Shown here: in pieces, positions 16,629 through 27,400 of the stretch | Position numbering within the stretch: the stretch's first letter is position 1 | How the letters are laid out: each line of letters opens with the position of its first letter | Source of the DNA: an uncultured Sphaerochaeta sp. | GTDB taxonomy: Bacteria > Spirochaetota > Spirochaetia > Sphaerochaetales > Sphaerochaetaceae | Direction of reading: 5' to 3' | NCBI RefSeq assembly: GCF_963666015.1 | Contig: NZ_OY762555.1 | Location: 3,224,001 to 3,288,000, forward strand | DNA length: 64,000 nt | Translations under genes and position numbers: made by a program | The notes under the pieces: model-generated | Seen by the model: the letters and a program-made list of their open reading frames with translations, nothing else | What the model was told of the DNA's origin: nothing | Database searches by the model: none

Positions 16629-18018
16629 GACAATCCAAGATTTTCTTATATCGCACCACATCCCAAGGGATATGCACCTTGCTGTCGCCTTTTCTGGTGG
16701 CAGTGACTCACTTGCCTTGCTGATTGGGCTCTCGGCCTTGTTTCCAGAAGAGCAGGTTTCTGTCTTTTACGTCAATCATCGGCTGCGTTCAGAGCAAGAG
16801 CTGTCCCAAGAGTTGCAGCTTTGTCTTGCGAATTGTCAACGGTTGGGATATGGTCTTGAGGTTCTTGACTTGGGCAAGGGAAGCGTTGAGGCGCGCGCGA
16901 AAAGAGATGGGGAAGGTATTGAAGCTGCTGCACGAACGCTGCGCTATGAGGCTTTGTATGCTGCATGCCGAAATCATGGTTGTGCCTATCTTGCTACTGC
17001 ACACAATGCTGACGACCAGATAGAGACCTTGCTGATGCGTTTGTTTCAGGCAGCCTCGGTTTCTTCTCTCAAAGGTGCAGCTGCCTTCACACAGTCCCCA
17101 GTTAACGCCACCCTGATCAGACCTTTGCTTACGCTTCCCCATCGTACCCTCAGAGCTTATGTAGAGGCCGAGGCGTTTCAGTGGGCAGAGGATACAACAA
17201 ATGAACAAGATGCCTATCTGCGAAATAAGATTCGTCATACCATCAAACCGCAGATCCTTGCACTCTTTCCGAATGCCTACGATGCAGTTTCAATCATGTC
17301 CAGGCGTTTTTCCGATATCGCTGGTGTATTGCAGACTTTGGAAGATGAGGCTCTCTCGTGTGTGAAAATACTCAAGGGTGAGGTGCGATTTTCCCTGGAT
17401 TGGTATAAAGGTGTGATGCCACAGATGCGTGAGGGATTGTTGTATCGCCTGTACGCAGAGGTTTGCTCTTCTGAGACACAGCGTATTCGACAGGCTATGA
17501 TTGCGCGGTTACAGGAGCACCTTGATGCCAGTACCACTTCCAGTCGTTTGCATATTGAGGCTGGAGGCAGCATTATAATGGTATCTGAAGGATGGGTTGT
17601 TTGGATTCGTGAGACTCAGTACCCCCACTATCTGGTTCCTTTGCTTCATCCAGGAGAGGATCAGGAAATTTTCCTGCCGGGGGGGATAGTGTTTCGTATT
17701 GATGCGCTACAAGATGAAACAGATACAAGATTGCTGAGGATTGATGCAGATTCTCTGGATCATGCGGTTATACGCTCTGCAGAAGATGGTGATTGGGTTG
17801 AGCTGGAAGCTGGTAGGGTTTCTGTATCCAAATTGCTCTCTTCGTACCGTATTCCAAAGAGCAAGCATCCAACGGTTCCTCTCTTGTGCGACCGTAGTGG
17901 GGTTGTAGCGGTTTTTGCACGTATGTATGGTGGTAGGGACCGGTTGGCACGCCGTTTCAAGGCTCCCCTTGCCCGAAGATTGACAAATATATATAGTAGT
18001 AGAATAAAGGAACAATGA
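16600..18018 (+). CDS. tilS: tRNA(Ile)-lysidine synthase
   Basis: Modifies C34 of tRNA-Ile(CAU) to lysidine so that it reads AUA and accepts isoleucine. The N-type ATP pyrophosphatase P-loop is FSGGSDS at residues 31-37, followed by the family segment DDQIETLLMRLFQ and LIRPLL. The C-terminal substrate-binding domains are present, giving 472 residues. The start codon is TTG, chosen because a perfect GGAGGAGG site lies 6 nt upstream within the end of pth. The stop overlaps the ftsH start as ATGA. This order (tilS then ftsH) is conserved widely. Confidence 0.94.
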   Translation: MPTIDAIVPKTIQDFLISHHIPRDMHLAVAFSGGSDSLALLIGLSALFPEEQVSVFYVNHRLRSEQELSQELQLCLANCQRLGYGLEVLDLGKGSVEARAKRDGEGIEAAARTLRYEALYAACRNHGCAYLATAHNADDQIETLLMRLFQAASVSSLKGAAAFTQSPVNATLIRPLLTLPHRTLRAYVEAEAFQWAEDTTNEQDAYLRNKIRHTIKPQILALFPNAYDAVSIMSRRFSDIAGVLQTLEDEALSCVKILKGEVRFSLDWYKGVMPQMREGLLYRLYAEVCSSETQRIRQAMIARLQEHLDASTTSSRLHIEAGGSIIMVSEGWVVWIRETQYPHYLVPLLHPGEDQEIFLPGGIVFRIDALQDETDTRLLRIDADSLDHAVIRSAEDGDWVELEAGRVSVSKLLSSYRIPKSKHPTVPLLCDRSGVVAVFARMYGGRDRLARRFKAPLARRLTNIYSSRIKEQ

Positions 18019-20027
18019 CAGTGAAATTGAGAAAAGATAGCCAAGAGAACGGACCGGATAAACAGTCGGACAACCAGGATCCCAACCAGTATTGGCAAGG
18101 TCCTCCCAAGAATGACAAAAAGCCACCTTTCATGACCCCGAATAATCCGAAAAACCGGTTTGCCCTGATAGTGTTTGCCACCTTGGCAATCCTGTTTGCC
18201 TATATGTTTTTTGATAGTGCCGCAGGTGCTGAGCAGTCAGTACCGTACACTACTTTCATCTCTTATGTTGATTCCGGCCAGGTAACACAGGTTGAGATCA
18301 AGGAACAATCCCTGATTCGGTTTGCATTGAAAAATGGACTTACGGCACAGACCAGGATACCATATTTTGATGAGACCCTGCTAGAATCACTGAAACAGCA
18401 GGGTGTCTCGGTAACAGGTTCTGTACAGGAAATTTCTTTCCTGCAAGTACTGTTGCAATTGCTTCCCTGGATTATCTTCATTGGATTTACCATCATGTTG
18501 TATCGTCAGTCCAGCGGGCTGAACGGAAAGATGATGTCAACGCTTGGTAAGAGCAAGGCAAAAGAATACATGGAGACTGACACGAAGACTACATTCAAGG
18601 ATGTAGCTGGTCAGATTGAAGCAAAGTATGAATTGGAGGAGGTGGTCTCTTTTCTCAAGCATCCTGACCACTTTACAAAGGTTGGTGCAAAGATTCCCCG
18701 TGGTGTTCTGCTGGTAGGTCCTCCAGGAACCGGTAAGACATTGCTTGCTAAAGCAGTTGCCGGAGAGAGTGGGGTTTCCTTCTTTCATACCAGTGGATCT
18801 GACTTTGTAGAGATGTTTGTAGGTATGGGTGCTGCCCGTGTGCGTGACTTGTTTGAACAAGCCCGTAAGCATTCTCCTTGTATTCTGTTCATTGATGAAC
18901 TTGATGCCGTTGGCCGTACTCGTGGAGGCGGTCTCGGTGGGGGGAATGATGAGCGAGAACAGACATTGAACCAGATTCTTGTGGAGATGGATGGATTTGG
19001 TACCACCACAGGCGTTATCGTGATGGCAGCGACGAACCGCCCTGATGTTTTGGATCCTGCCTTGCTTCGTCCTGGTCGTTTTGACCGTCAGGTCGTAGTC
19101 GATCTACCAGATATTAAGGAACGCGAGGAAATTCTTAGGATTCACTGTAGGAAAATCAAACTGGAAAAGGATGTTGATCTTAAGCGTCTTGCCCGCGGTT
19201 CAGCTGGTACCAGTGGAGCCGATCTGGCGAACCTAATCAATGAGGCAGCGCTGTTTGCTGCTCGGAAGAACAAGAGCACAGTTGGCATGAATGAGATGGA
19301 AGAGGCGCGGGACAAGATTCTTCTCGGTGTTGCAAGAAAGAGTCGTGCAATGACAGATGAGGAGAAGAGAGCAACCGCCTACCATGAAGCAGGGCATGCC
19401 TTGCTTCACTACTACCTTGAGCATCTCGATCCGTTGCACAAGGTAACCATCATCCCTCATGGGCGCGCACTTGGTCTTACCGTCAGCCTTCCTGAGCGAG
19501 ATCCCTATACCAAGACCCAGTCCATGCTGAATGATTGGATAAAGGTCTGTATGGGAGGCTATGTTGCAGAGGAACTGGTGTATGGGGAAACCACAACCGG
19601 TACCAGCAATGACATCAAGCAAGCCACCGACCTTGCCCGCAGGATGGTAACAGAGTGGGGTATGAGTGGATTGGGATTTGTCAACCTTGCCGATGAGTCT
19701 GAACCATTGTTCCTGGGTCGGGAAATCACTCAGCACAAGGATTACAGTGAAGAGACGGCAAAGAGGATTGATTCAGAAATCCACAAGATCCTTGACAAGG
19801 CAATGGAAGAGACACGTAAAGTTCTCTCTACCCATCGGGACCAATTGGATACCCTCACCGTTGAATTGATTGAGAAGGAGACCCTGGATGATGCACAGAT
19901 CAGAATCCTACTGGGTTTCGAAGCTCTCAACGATTTTCAGGGAGAATCATCTGAGCAAGAGAAGGCTGCTGATGCCTCTGCTCAGGAAATGTCCCCTGGT
20001 ACGCAAGAAGAAGTTACAAAAGAATAA
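18015..20027 (+). CDS. ftsH: ATP-dependent zinc metalloprotease FtsH
   Basis: Membrane-anchored AAA+ protease that degrades misfolded membrane proteins and unstable regulators. The basic cytoplasmic N-terminus is followed by a first membrane segment near residues 50-67, a periplasmic loop and a second segment near residues 145-165. Walker A is GPPGTGKT at 235-242, Walker B is [12 protein letters not shown], the second region of homology is [20 protein letters not shown], and the zinc site is HEAGH at residues 457-461. Length 670 residues with an acidic C-terminal tail. It starts within the tilS stop codon and lepA follows 8 bp later. Confidence 0.97.
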   Translation: MTVKLRKDSQENGPDKQSDNQDPNQYWQGPPKNDKKPPFMTPNNPKNRFALIVFATLAILFAYMFFDSAAGAEQSVPYTTFISYVDSGQVTQVEIKEQSLIRFALKNGLTAQTRIPYFDETLLESLKQQGVSVTGSVQEISFLQVLLQLLPWIIFIGFTIMLYRQSSGLNGKMMSTLGKSKAKEYMETDTKTTFKDVAGQIEAKYELEEVVSFLKHPDHFTKVGAKIPRGVLLVGPPGTGKTLLAKAVAGESGVSFFHTSGSDFVEMFVGMGAARVRDLFEQARKHSPCILFIDELDAVGRTRGGGLGGGNDEREQTLNQILVEMDGFGTTTGVIVMAATNRPDVLDPALLRPGRFDRQVVVDLPDIKEREEILRIHCRKIKLEKDVDLKRLARGSAGTSGADLANLINEAALFAARKNKSTVGMNEMEEARDKILLGVARKSRAMTDEEKRATAYHEAGHALLHYYLEHLDPLHKVTIIPHGRALGLTVSLPERDPYTKTQSMLNDWIKVCMGGYVAEELVYGETTTGTSNDIKQATDLARRMVTEWGMSGLGFVNLADESEPLFLGREITQHKDYSEETAKRIDSEIHKILDKAMEETRKVLSTHRDQLDTLTVELIEKETLDDAQIRILLGFEALNDFQGESSEQEKAADASAQEMSPGTQEEVTKE

Positions 20028-20035
20028 GGAATAGT

Positions 20036-21853
20036 ATGCCAGCTGATATTACACTGACACGGAATTTTTGCATCATTGCGCATATAGACCACGGTAAGTC
20101 TACTCTTGCCGATCGCTTTATCGAAAAAGCAAAGCTCTATGTGTCTCGTGGTCCTGCGCAGGACCAGATGCTCGACAATATGGATATTGAGAGAGAACGC
20201 GGGATTACCATCAAGAGCCAAGCGGTAACCATTCCCTACACGGCAGCCGATGGTAAAACGTATGAGCTGAATCTTGTTGATACTCCGGGACATGTTGACT
20301 TTTCCTATGAGGTAAGCCGTGCCATCAGCTCATGTGAGGGTGCCTTGCTGATCGTTGATGCTTCCCAAGGTGTCGAGGCACAGACCTTGGCAAACTTGTA
20401 TATGGCCATGGAACATAACCTCACCATCATTCCGGTCATCAACAAAATTGATTTACCTTCTGCTGATATTGATGCTTGCTTGCATCAGATTGATCATGAC
20501 TTGGGTTTGGAATCAGAAGAGACTGTTTTGGTGAGTGCAAAAACTGGTGTAGGAGTGGATGAGCTTTTTGAGGCAATCGTCAATCAGATTCCTCCACCAG
20601 AAGGAAAAGACGTCCTTCCTCTCCAGGCCCTGATCTTTGACTCCCATTACGATGCTTATCGTGGAGTCATTGTTCACTGTCGTGTTTTCGATGGAACGTT
20701 GGAGGCTGGCTCCGAAGTTCGCTTCATGCATACCGACACGCCCTATAAGGTAGAGGAAGTTGGTTTTTTCCAGCTTGGTTTGGTTAAGACAGATGCGCTG
20801 CATGCAGGGGATGTCGGGTACGTGATTACCGGTGTAAAGACTATCAGTGATGTGAGGGTTGGTGATACTATCACCACGGTCAAGAATGCTGCGAAGAAAC
20901 CACTTCCAGGATTCAAGGATGTGAAACCAGTAGTTTTCAGTTCAATCTACCCAGTTGATACCAATGACTATGAAGAGTTGGTGAGTGCAATAGAAAGGCT
21001 CAAGCTCAATGATGCTTCCTTGATCTATGAGAAGGACAGTTCAGCTGCTCTGGGTTTTGGATTCCGGTGTGGGTTCTTGGGAATGTTGCATCTTGAGGTC
21101 ATCCAGGAGCGTATTGAGCGCGAGTTTGGACTGTCAATCGTATTTACCAGCCCTTCGGTTAAGTACATCGTACATATGAAAAATGGAGAAGTTGTCAATA
21201 TTGACAACCCCCTTGAGTACCCAGATCCAATGCGGGTTGAATATTCAGAGGAGCCCTTCATCCAAGCCAACATTATCACACCCAGTCAATTCGTAGGACC
21301 GCTGATAACGCTCTGCATGGAGAAACGTGGGGTTCAGGTGGGAATGAATTACCTTGATGAGAAACGCGTCGAGCTGATGTATGAGATGCCATTGAGCGAG
21401 GTGCTCTTTGAGTTCTATGACCGCATGAAATCTGTGAGTCGTGGATACGCTTCGTTCGACTATCAATTGATTGGCTATAAGAAGACCGATTTAGTGAGAA
21501 TGGATATTCTCGTCAATGGAGAGCCTGTTGATGCGCTGAGCCAACTCGTTTTTCGGGGAAGCAGCCAATTACGAGGAAAGCAGGTCTGTGAACGGCTGAG
21601 GGGAGAGATTCCTCGCCAGCAGTACAAGATAGCCATCCAAGCAGCTATCGGTGGGACGATTGTCAGCAGAGAGACCATCACCGCCTTCCGAAAGGATGTT
21701 ACAGCCAAATGTTATGGTGGTGATATCAGCAGAAAACGTAAGTTGCTCGAGAAACAGAAAGAGGGAAAGAAACGCATGAAAATGGTTGGGAATGTCGAGA
21801 TACCCCAGAGTGCATTCCTTGCTGTTTTAAAGAGTGATGACAGCTCCAAGTAA
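20036..21853 (+). CDS. lepA: Elongation factor 4 (LepA), ribosome back-translocating GTPase
   Basis: Translation GTPase that acts on stalled or mistranslocated ribosomes and affects 30S assembly. G1 is AHIDHGKS near residue 15, G2 is in RERGITIK, G3 is DTPGHVDF, and G4 is NKIDLPSAD. The C-terminal domain specific to LepA is complete (KVGNVEIPQSAFLAVLK type ending, here MKMVGNVEIPQSAF). The length is 605 residues. An AAGGAA site precedes the ATG. It is the last gene of the rplY series. Confidence 0.97.
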   Translation: MPADITLTRNFCIIAHIDHGKSTLADRFIEKAKLYVSRGPAQDQMLDNMDIERERGITIKSQAVTIPYTAADGKTYELNLVDTPGHVDFSYEVSRAISSCEGALLIVDASQGVEAQTLANLYMAMEHNLTIIPVINKIDLPSADIDACLHQIDHDLGLESEETVLVSAKTGVGVDELFEAIVNQIPPPEGKDVLPLQALIFDSHYDAYRGVIVHCRVFDGTLEAGSEVRFMHTDTPYKVEEVGFFQLGLVKTDALHAGDVGYVITGVKTISDVRVGDTITTVKNAAKKPLPGFKDVKPVVFSSIYPVDTNDYEELVSAIERLKLNDASLIYEKDSSAALGFGFRCGFLGMLHLEVIQERIEREFGLSIVFTSPSVKYIVHMKNGEVVNIDNPLEYPDPMRVEYSEEPFIQANIITPSQFVGPLITLCMEKRGVQVGMNYLDEKRVELMYEMPLSEVLFEFYDRMKSVSRGYASFDYQLIGYKKTDLVRMDILVNGEPVDALSQLVFRGSSQLRGKQVCERLRGEIPRQQYKIAIQAAIGGTIVSRETITAFRKDVTAKCYGGDISRKRKLLEKQKEGKKRMKMVGNVEIPQSAFLAVLKSDDSSK

Positions 21854-21873
21854 TGTATTCAGCCAATTCTTTG

Positions 21874-21902
21874 TTGTTCTCATTATTGACTGGGTGTATA
21901 CT
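21874..21902 (+). promoter_or_regulatory. Candidate promoter of galM
   Basis: TTGTTC, 17 nt, TATACT, about 35 nt before the galM start. Confidence 0.45.
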
Positions 21903-21937
21903 CGTTGCAAGAAAGGATTACTTCAAGGGAGTGTAGT

Positions 21938-22972
21938 ATGTTGACCAAACAAGTTGTCGCCCAGACCAATGATGGGCAACCCATTTATCTGATAACCCTT
22001 TCCAGTGGACAATATTCCGCTGAAATTCTCAGTTTGGGGGCGAATCTCAAGACATTGAAGACCCCGGATCGAAATCAGAAGGTTAGGGATATTGTGCTGG
22101 GATTTGAGAATCCATTGGACAACTTGACCTCCACTACTTACTTTGGGCAAATCGTCGGACGATTTGCTAATCGTATAGCAAAAGGTACATTCTCCTTGGG
22201 GGGTAAGCAGTATACGCTGGAGACCAATGAAGGGGAGAACTCCCTCCATAGTGGGAAGAGTAATTGGGGTTGGCGTAATTGGCATGTTGAGACCTTTGAA
22301 TGGGATGGAAATCCTGGGGTTGTACTGAGTCTGTTCAGTCCCGATGGAGATGGAGGATTTCCTGGTAAGGTGAATTGTACCGTCTCCTATGTGCTTACAA
22401 AAAATGGGGAGCTACGTATAGAGTATGAAGCAACAGCTTCCCAAGCTACACCGATCAATCTGACCAATCACAGTTATTTTAATTTGCGAGGTGCTGGCAG
22501 TGGGGAAATTACCGCTCATGAGGTGAAACTCGCTTGTGATCGATATCTTGAAATTAATGATCACCTGGTTCCTACTGGGAACATTCTTCCAGTGAAAGAT
22601 ACGGCTTTTGATTTTACCAAGGGAAAATCGTTGGGGAAGGATATGGAAGAAGCTGGTGGGTATGATCATTGTTTCATTCTTGAACAGACACCGACTACCA
22701 AACTGGTAGAATTTGCATGGATTCATGAACCTGTTTCAGGCAGAACCATGAAAATCAAGACGACCATGCCAGCTGTACAGCTGTACAGTGGGAACTTTCT
22801 TGAAGGAAAGGATATCGGAAAGGGTGGGGTTGCCTACCCCAAGCATGGTGGTGTCTGTTTTGAAACCCAATACTATCCCGACGGCCCGAACCATGAATCG
22901 TTTCCTTCTTGTATTTTCAGCAAAGAGAGACCTTATAAACATACGACAGTGTTCTCCTTTGGAGTGAAATAG
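21938..22972 (+). CDS. galM: Aldose 1-epimerase (mutarotase)
   Basis: Interconverts alpha and beta anomers of galactose or glucose ahead of kinases. The 344-residue beta-sandwich protein shows the catalytic histidine region TNHSYFNLRG, an upstream GRFANRIAKG substrate motif, NLHSGKSNWGW-type segment (here SLHSGKSNWGWRNWH) and the C-terminal catalytic glutamate in VCFETQYYPDGPNH. ATG 21938 was preferred: AAGGGAG lies 6 nt upstream, whereas ATG 21905 has none. galE and a phosphohexomutase are encoded 11-13 kb away, consistent with galactose or UDP-sugar metabolism. Confidence 0.93.
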   Translation: MLTKQVVAQTNDGQPIYLITLSSGQYSAEILSLGANLKTLKTPDRNQKVRDIVLGFENPLDNLTSTTYFGQIVGRFANRIAKGTFSLGGKQYTLETNEGENSLHSGKSNWGWRNWHVETFEWDGNPGVVLSLFSPDGDGGFPGKVNCTVSYVLTKNGELRIEYEATASQATPINLTNHSYFNLRGAGSGEITAHEVKLACDRYLEINDHLVPTGNILPVKDTAFDFTKGKSLGKDMEEAGGYDHCFILEQTPTTKLVEFAWIHEPVSGRTMKIKTTMPAVQLYSGNFLEGKDIGKGGVAYPKHGGVCFETQYYPDGPNHESFPSCIFSKERPYKHTTVFSFGVK

Positions 22973-23053
22973 GTGCGATAGTACTGGCACCCACTTGCAA
23001 TCCTAGGTGCAGCTATAGTAGAAAGAGTGAAAATCGGATGAAGGGAGCTTCGA

Positions 23054-23665
23054 ATGAAAGAGGTGAAAATTATTGGGATTACCGGTGGGTCTGGTTCTGG
23101 GAAATCCACGATTGTTAAGAAAATCAGTGAAGTATGCACAGATTTTGTGTTTATTCCCCAGGACAACTACTATCGCTCTGCCACGTTTATCAGTAATTCC
23201 AATATTACCGCTTTCAACTTTGATCATCCCGATGCCTTTGATATGGAACTGCTCTATGAACATCTGAAGCTGCTCAAGGATGGTAAGGCCATAGAGATGC
23301 CCCAGTATGATTTCGTCCATCACCGAAGAAAGGACGAGACGGTATCTGTTGCGCCGAGAAGTCTGGTTATTATTGAAGGGTTGATGATTTTGCATGATAG
23401 CAACATAAGAGATTTGTTGGATCTGAAACTGTACGTAGACACTCCAGATGATATACGCTTCATTAGAAGGTTGAAACGTGATATTGCAGAGCGAGGAAGA
23501 ACTGTCGAGAGTGTATGTACACAGTATCTTGAGGTTGTAAGACCGGGCCATTTTAATTTTATCGAACCAACCAAGGCTTTCGCTGACTTGATTATTCCTG
23601 AAGGTGGGTATAATGAGAATGCTCTATCGGTACTTATTCCCTTTGTAAAGGAACTTGCTGGTTGA
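23054..23665 (+). CDS. udk: Uridine kinase
   Basis: Phosphorylates uridine (and cytidine) in pyrimidine salvage. P-loop is GGSGSGKST at residues 11-19. Further family marks are IPQDNYYR, NFDHPDAFD and the segment PQYDFVHHRR, with IIEGLMIL closing the active site. The product is 203 residues, slightly shorter than E. coli Udk. An AGGGAG site lies about 8 nt before the ATG. Its stop codon abuts the stop of the convergent yidD gene with no spacer. Confidence 0.92.
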   Translation: MKEVKIIGITGGSGSGKSTIVKKISEVCTDFVFIPQDNYYRSATFISNSNITAFNFDHPDAFDMELLYEHLKLLKDGKAIEMPQYDFVHHRRKDETVSVAPRSLVIIEGLMILHDSNIRDLLDLKLYVDTPDDIRFIRRLKRDIAERGRTVESVCTQYLEVVRPGHFNFIEPTKAFADLIIPEGGYNENALSVLIPFVKELAG

Positions 23666-23953
23666 TTAGCGTTTATGGAAGAGGGTAAATCCGTCCTTTA
23701 TTGCTTTCCAAGACCAAGAGTCTGGAACTGGATCATTTCCCCCATAAAACCAACGACTGCATCGGATGATTCTGGCAAATCCCATGATAAAGCCTTTAAA
23801 AATTCCATGCTTTGTTACAGATTCTACCATGTACGAAGAACAGGTTGGGTGGTAGAGACAGCTTCCACCACCAAAAAAAGGTGACAAAATTCCTTTGTAG
23901 AGGTACACTGGGATAAGAAATATCTGCCTTAGCAGCCAGAGGATTTTTTTCAT
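23666..23953 (-). CDS. yidD: Membrane protein insertion efficiency factor YidD
   Basis: Small membrane-associated protein that aids YidC-dependent insertion of membrane proteins. The family core GSCLYHPTCSSYMVESVTKHG with its conserved cysteines (here split GSCLYHPTCSSYMVES) and the RIIRCSRWF segment are clear. The N-terminus holds an amphipathic or membrane helix. Length 95 residues. In many bacteria it lies next to rpmH, rnpA and yidC, but here it stands alone, convergent to udk. There is no ribosome binding site: a TAGAAT hexamer ends 6 nt before the ATG. Confidence 0.93.
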   Translation of the reverse strand: MKKILWLLRQIFLIPVYLYKGILSPFFGGGSCLYHPTCSSYMVESVTKHGIFKGFIMGFARIIRCSRWFYGGNDPVPDSWSWKAIKDGFTLFHKR

Positions 23954-23959
23954 GAGAAC

Positions 23960-23988
23960 ATTCTATTGAGCGATTGTAAAAGTTGCAA
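23960..23988 (-). promoter_or_regulatory. Candidate promoter of yidD giving a leaderless mRNA
   Basis: Minus strand TTGCAA, 17 nt, TAGAAT, then 6 nt to the ATG. No Shine-Dalgarno sequence is possible at that distance. Confidence 0.5.
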
Positions 23989-24016
23989 CAACTGGATACA
24001 CTGGTAAGGTAGACAT

Positions 24017-24045
24017 TTGACTTGTAACGTGATAATCGTTATGAT
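24017..24045 (+). promoter_or_regulatory. Promoter of the 56-residue basic protein gene
   Basis: TTGACT, 17 nt, TATGAT, each 5 of 6 to consensus, about 40 nt before the GGAGG site of the gene. Confidence 0.65.
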
Positions 24046-24091
24046 AGTGAAAAAATTAAGAAATTGAGCAATTGTATGGAGGAATAGGTAT

Positions 24092-24262
24092 ATGGCAGGT
24101 AACGTATCCAAGAACGCACGCCGCGAAGGTGCAAAGGCAATGACCAGTCGCTGGGGTGGCGCTATCAAGATGAAAGCTGTTTTCGAGAATGGAAAACTTC
24201 GTCATGTGGCATATTGCGAGAAATCAGGTAATACTGCTCGCAAGCCCAAAGATTTGATGTAA
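24092..24262 (+). CDS. Small basic protein of unknown function (56 residues)
   Basis: I do not recognise the family. The product begins MAGNVSKNARREGAKAM and ends with NTARKPKDLM; it is rich in Lys and Arg (net positive), has one cysteine, and shows a central TSRWGGAIKMKAVFENGKL stretch likely to form beta strands. No signal peptide or membrane segment is seen. That it is a real gene is supported by a near-consensus promoter, a GGAGG ribosome binding site 9 nt before the ATG, and a strong terminator 28 bp after the stop, so it forms a complete monocistronic unit. The charge and size would fit a ribosome-, RNA- or DNA-associated protein, but this is inference only. Confidence 0.75.
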   Translation: MAGNVSKNARREGAKAMTSRWGGAIKMKAVFENGKLRHVAYCEKSGNTARKPKDLM

Positions 24263-24290
24263 GGAACTTGTGTCAAGAAAAATAACCGTT

Positions 24291-24326
24291 AGCCTGTGAT
24301 TTAAAGTATCGCAGGCTCATTTTTTT
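24291..24326 (+). terminator. Intrinsic terminator of the small basic protein gene
   Basis: 10-bp stem AGCCTGTGAT/ATCGCAGGCT with one G-T pair, a 7-nt loop, then CA and seven T's. Confidence 0.92.
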
Positions 24327-24451
24327 GATAAATCTTCCGGAAAATCACCATTTTTCCCGCATTTTTAATGTATCCGTTTCAAGTAGTGTGTGTTATAGTG
24401 TTGATGAGTACGTATACAACGACACATGAGAACGTCATGAGGAGGAAACAC

Positions 24452-27400
24452 GTGAAACGTCTTTCAAGAACAATTATGACAGCAATGCTGGTAGCTTTGT
24501 TGGCTTTTTCCCTTGTTGGCTGTAAGAGCACTGCAAAGGTAGAACCAATCCCCCCAGCTCCTGTTGAACCCGCTCCTGAGCCGGTAACCCCTGTAGAACC
24601 CGCTCCTGAGCTCGTAGAGGTGCCAGAACCAGAGCCAATGCCAGAGCCGGCTCCACCCGCCCCTGCACCTGCCCCTGCACCAGCACCGGTAGCTGAGGAA
24701 CCCAAGGAATTGGTGTATCCCTATGGTGTGCAGGAGATCGTAAAGAATGATGACGGAGCGAAGGTATTCGATCTGATTATTGTACATACCAACGACCTGA
24801 ACGGTAACATCTACAGCGAGAACGGCGGACTTGGTCTTGCAAGGCTGTCCACTGCGCTGAAGGCTGGCCGTGCACTTACCGACAACTGGTTGCTGTTGAA
24901 CAGCGGCAATGTCGGCGAGGTACCGGCTGAGGCTGCGATGCTGGCCGCCGAGGTGGTTGATGAGCTTGGCTACGATGCCTACACCCCACAGGCAGTGCAG
25001 CTGGCTACCGGTATTGCCGGGACGAAGAAGGCCCTTCCGTTGAGTGCGAATGCACTGGATGCGAACGGGTACCTGGTCGCCCAGCCATATCAGGTGTACA
25101 ACTACAACGGCTTCAAGGTCGGCGTGGTAGGGCTTGTTGCCCCGAAACCGATCCAGGGAGTGAGCTTCACCAGTGATCTGATTCTGGACAATGCACAGTA
25201 CGCTGTGGACATGGCCCAGGATTATGTTGACTACATCGTGGTGCTCAGCGACCTTGGCAGCAAGGGCGATCTCACCAGTGAGATGGTAGCCCAGAACATT
25301 GACGGCATCGACCTGATTGTCGACGGCAATGGTTCTGCAATGGCCAAGACCGTGAACGGCACCCTGATTGTACGTGCAGACGAGATGCTGAAGAGCGTCG
25401 GTGGCGTGCAGGTAAGTGTAGCAAACGGAAAGGTGAAGAGCGTTGTACCAATGATTCTTCCCGCAGCCGATGTGCTTGACCCTGCCAAGAGTGCAATTGC
25501 CAAGGCTTATGAGCCGTTTGCAAGAGCAATGGGTTACACCCTGCAGGTAAGCGTGCCTGAGGATCCCTCCATTGTATCGATGATTGGCGCAACCCCGAAG
25601 CCGATGGTGAAGGCAGAGGTCCCTGCAAAGGCAGAGGCACCGGCACCAGCACCTGTGGTTAAGGAAGAAGCACCAGCCCCCGCCCCTGCACCTGCCCCTG
25701 CACCAGCACCGGTAGCTGAGGAACCCAAGGAATTGGTGTATCCCTATGGTGTGCAGGAGATCGTAAAGAATGATGACGGAGCGAAGGTATTCGATCTGAT
25801 TATTGTACATACCAACGACCTGAACGGTAACATCTACAGCGAGAACGGCGGACTTGGTCTTGCAAGGCTGTCCACTGCGCTGAAGGCTGGCCGTGCACTT
25901 ACCGACAACTGGTTGCTGTTGAACAGCGGCAATGTCGGCGAGGTACCGGCTGAGGCTGCGATGCTGGCCGCCGAGGTGGTTGATGAGCTTGGCTACGATG
26001 CCTACACCCCACAGGCAGTGCAGCTGGCTACCGGTATTGCCGGGACGAAGAAGGCCCTTCCGTTGAGTGCGAATGCACTGGATGCGAACGGGTACCTGGT
26101 CGCCCAGCCATATCAGGTGTACAACTACAACGGCTTCAAGGTCGGCGTGGTAGGGCTTGTTGCCCCGAAACCGATCCAGGGAGTGAGCTTCACCAGTGAT
26201 CTGATTCTGGACAATGCACAGTACGCTGTGGACATGGCCCAGGATTATGTTGACTACATCGTGGTGCTCAGCGACCTTGGCAGCAAGGGCGATCTCACCA
26301 GTGAGATGGTAGCCCAGAACATTGACGGCATCGACCTGATTGTCGACGGCAATGGTTCTGCAATGGCCAAGACCGTGAACGGCACCCTGATTGTACGTGC
26401 AGACGAGATGCTGAAGAGCGTCGGTGGCGTGCAGGTAAGTGTAGCAAACGGAAAGGTGAAGAGCGTTGTACCAATGATTCTTCCCGCAGCCGATGTGCTT
26501 GACCCTGCCAAGAGTGCAATTGCCAAGGCTTATGAGCCGTTTGCAAGAGCAATGGGTTACACCCTGCAGGTAAGCGTGCCTGAGGATCCCTCCATTGTAT
26601 CGATGATTGGCGCAACCCCGAAGCCGATGGTGAAGGCAGAGGTCCCTGCAAAGGCAGAGGCACCGGCACCAGCACCTGTGGTTAAGGAAGAAGCACCAGC
26701 CCCCGCCCCTGCACCTGCCCCTGCACCAGCACCGGTAGCTGAGGAACGCAAGCCAGTTGAGTATCCACTTGGAGTATTCGAGATTGTGAAAAACGCTGAT
26801 GGCGCAAAAGAGTTTGATCTCTTTGTTGTCCATACCAACGATGTACACGGTCGTGTGGTTTCCAGTGAAGACAATGTAGGCTATTCAAAGCTTGCTACTA
26901 TGTTGAAGGTTGGACGCGGTATTACCGATAACATCCTTGTACTTGACGCAGGTGATGTGACTCATGGAACCAATATTGTTAATATGTTCGAAGGTGAGAC
27001 CGTTGGTGTCTTGCTTGATATGCTTGGTTATGATGCAGTAGCACCCGGCAACCACGACTTCAACTATGGTGTTGATCGCCTTCTTGAAGCAGCTGAGATT
27101 GCTGAGAACTACACTGACATCAAGGTCTTGAGTGCGAACGTATTGGATGAGAACGGTTATATGTTATTCCAGCCTTATCAGGTCTACAATTTCAACGACT
27201 TTACTGTTGGCGTTGTTGGTTTGACCACTCCTGATACAGCTACCAAGACCCATCCGAAGAATGTTGAAGGCGTATATTTCGCCAACGAAGAGATCTTCGA
27301 GATTGGCCAGCAGGCAATCGATATGGCTAAGCAGTATGTTGATTACATCATCGTACTTGGTCACATCGGAATGGATCCTGATGGTGCAAGTGGCTTGACC

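Noticed and set aside
24464..26848. 794-codon antisense open frame opposite the nucleotidase repeats
   Set aside because: It is a shadow of the repeated, GC-rich coding strand: Cys/His-rich, no ribosome binding site, and both repeat units give the same antisense peptide.
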